Shown in pieces: positions 29,276 to 29,333 of a stretch of DNA of 29,333 nucleotides. A program made the position numbers and the translations under genes. The notes beneath the pieces were generated by a model. That model worked only from the letters and a program-made list of their open reading frames with translations, searched no databases and was not told where the DNA came from. Every line of letters begins with the position of its first letter. Positions within the stretch are counted from its first letter, which is position 1. Origin of the DNA: JAAZMF01 sp036786445 (GTDB taxonomy: Bacteria > Bacillota > Limnochordia > DTU087); contig DAIQRD010000019.1 in NCBI GenBank assembly GCA_036786445.1, positions 1 through 29,333 on the forward strand, in the 5' to 3' direction.

Positions 29276-29333
29276 ATCCGTCTCTCCCTCACAGGTTTTC
29301 TGTCAGTATGCCCCATGGGGAAGATGACTATCT

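Overview
The window is a near-complete housekeeping segment of a Bacillota (Firmicutes) chromosome, most likely a strictly anaerobic clostridial or Limnochordia-like lineage. This rests on gene order: pyrG, fbaA, rho and rpmE lie near argS and speE, much as around the Bacillus subtilis pyrG-rho region. It also rests on Rex, formate-tetrahydrofolate ligase, a SpoIID-family protein and strong A/G-rich ribosome binding sites with frequent GTG and TTG starts. No species can be named from the sequence. A 10-N block at 6580-6589 shows it is a scaffold.

Almost everything is read on the minus strand, so operons run from high to low coordinates. At the left edge is the 5' end of a 16S rRNA gene with two consensus tandem promoters (191-294). 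Upstream of it are lysS and greA, with a strong promoter and a 230-nt hairpin-rich leader before greA. Next, on the same strand, is a three-gene cluster (2693-5347): an HTH regulator, a conserved protein often labelled quinate 5-dehydrogenase, and a dehydrogenase resembling cyanobacterial acyl-ACP reductase. A TlpA-type thioredoxin, dusB (interrupted by the scaffold gap), rpmE, a LysM/M23 endopeptidase, rho, fbaA, a Cys-rich zinc-ribbon protein, a bifunctional-nuclease-family protein, pyrG, a DUF624-like membrane protein and argS follow.

The right half holds speE with a pyruvoyl-dependent arginine decarboxylase (polyamine synthesis, no agmatinase beside them), a large SPOR-SpoIID-beta-propeller protein, ndk, fhs, rex and glyS. 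One plus-strand gene, an L-fucose-isomerase-like protein with its own promoter and a shared bidirectional terminator, follows. The window ends with rlmH and an HtrA-type protease.

The most unusual items are: (1) the acyl-ACP-reductase-like protein that keeps the presumed catalytic cysteine, in its own regulated cluster; (2) about 376 bp of noncoding, strongly diverged tandem repeats (about nine units of 39-44 bp, partly an 82-bp dimer) between rex and fhs, ending in an intrinsic terminator; (3) an arginyl-tRNA synthetase whose HIGH motif reads NVVN; (4) a formate-tetrahydrofolate ligase whose P-loop has lost both prolines; (5) a 14-bp direct duplication around the gap in dusB, whose removal restores the gene exactly.
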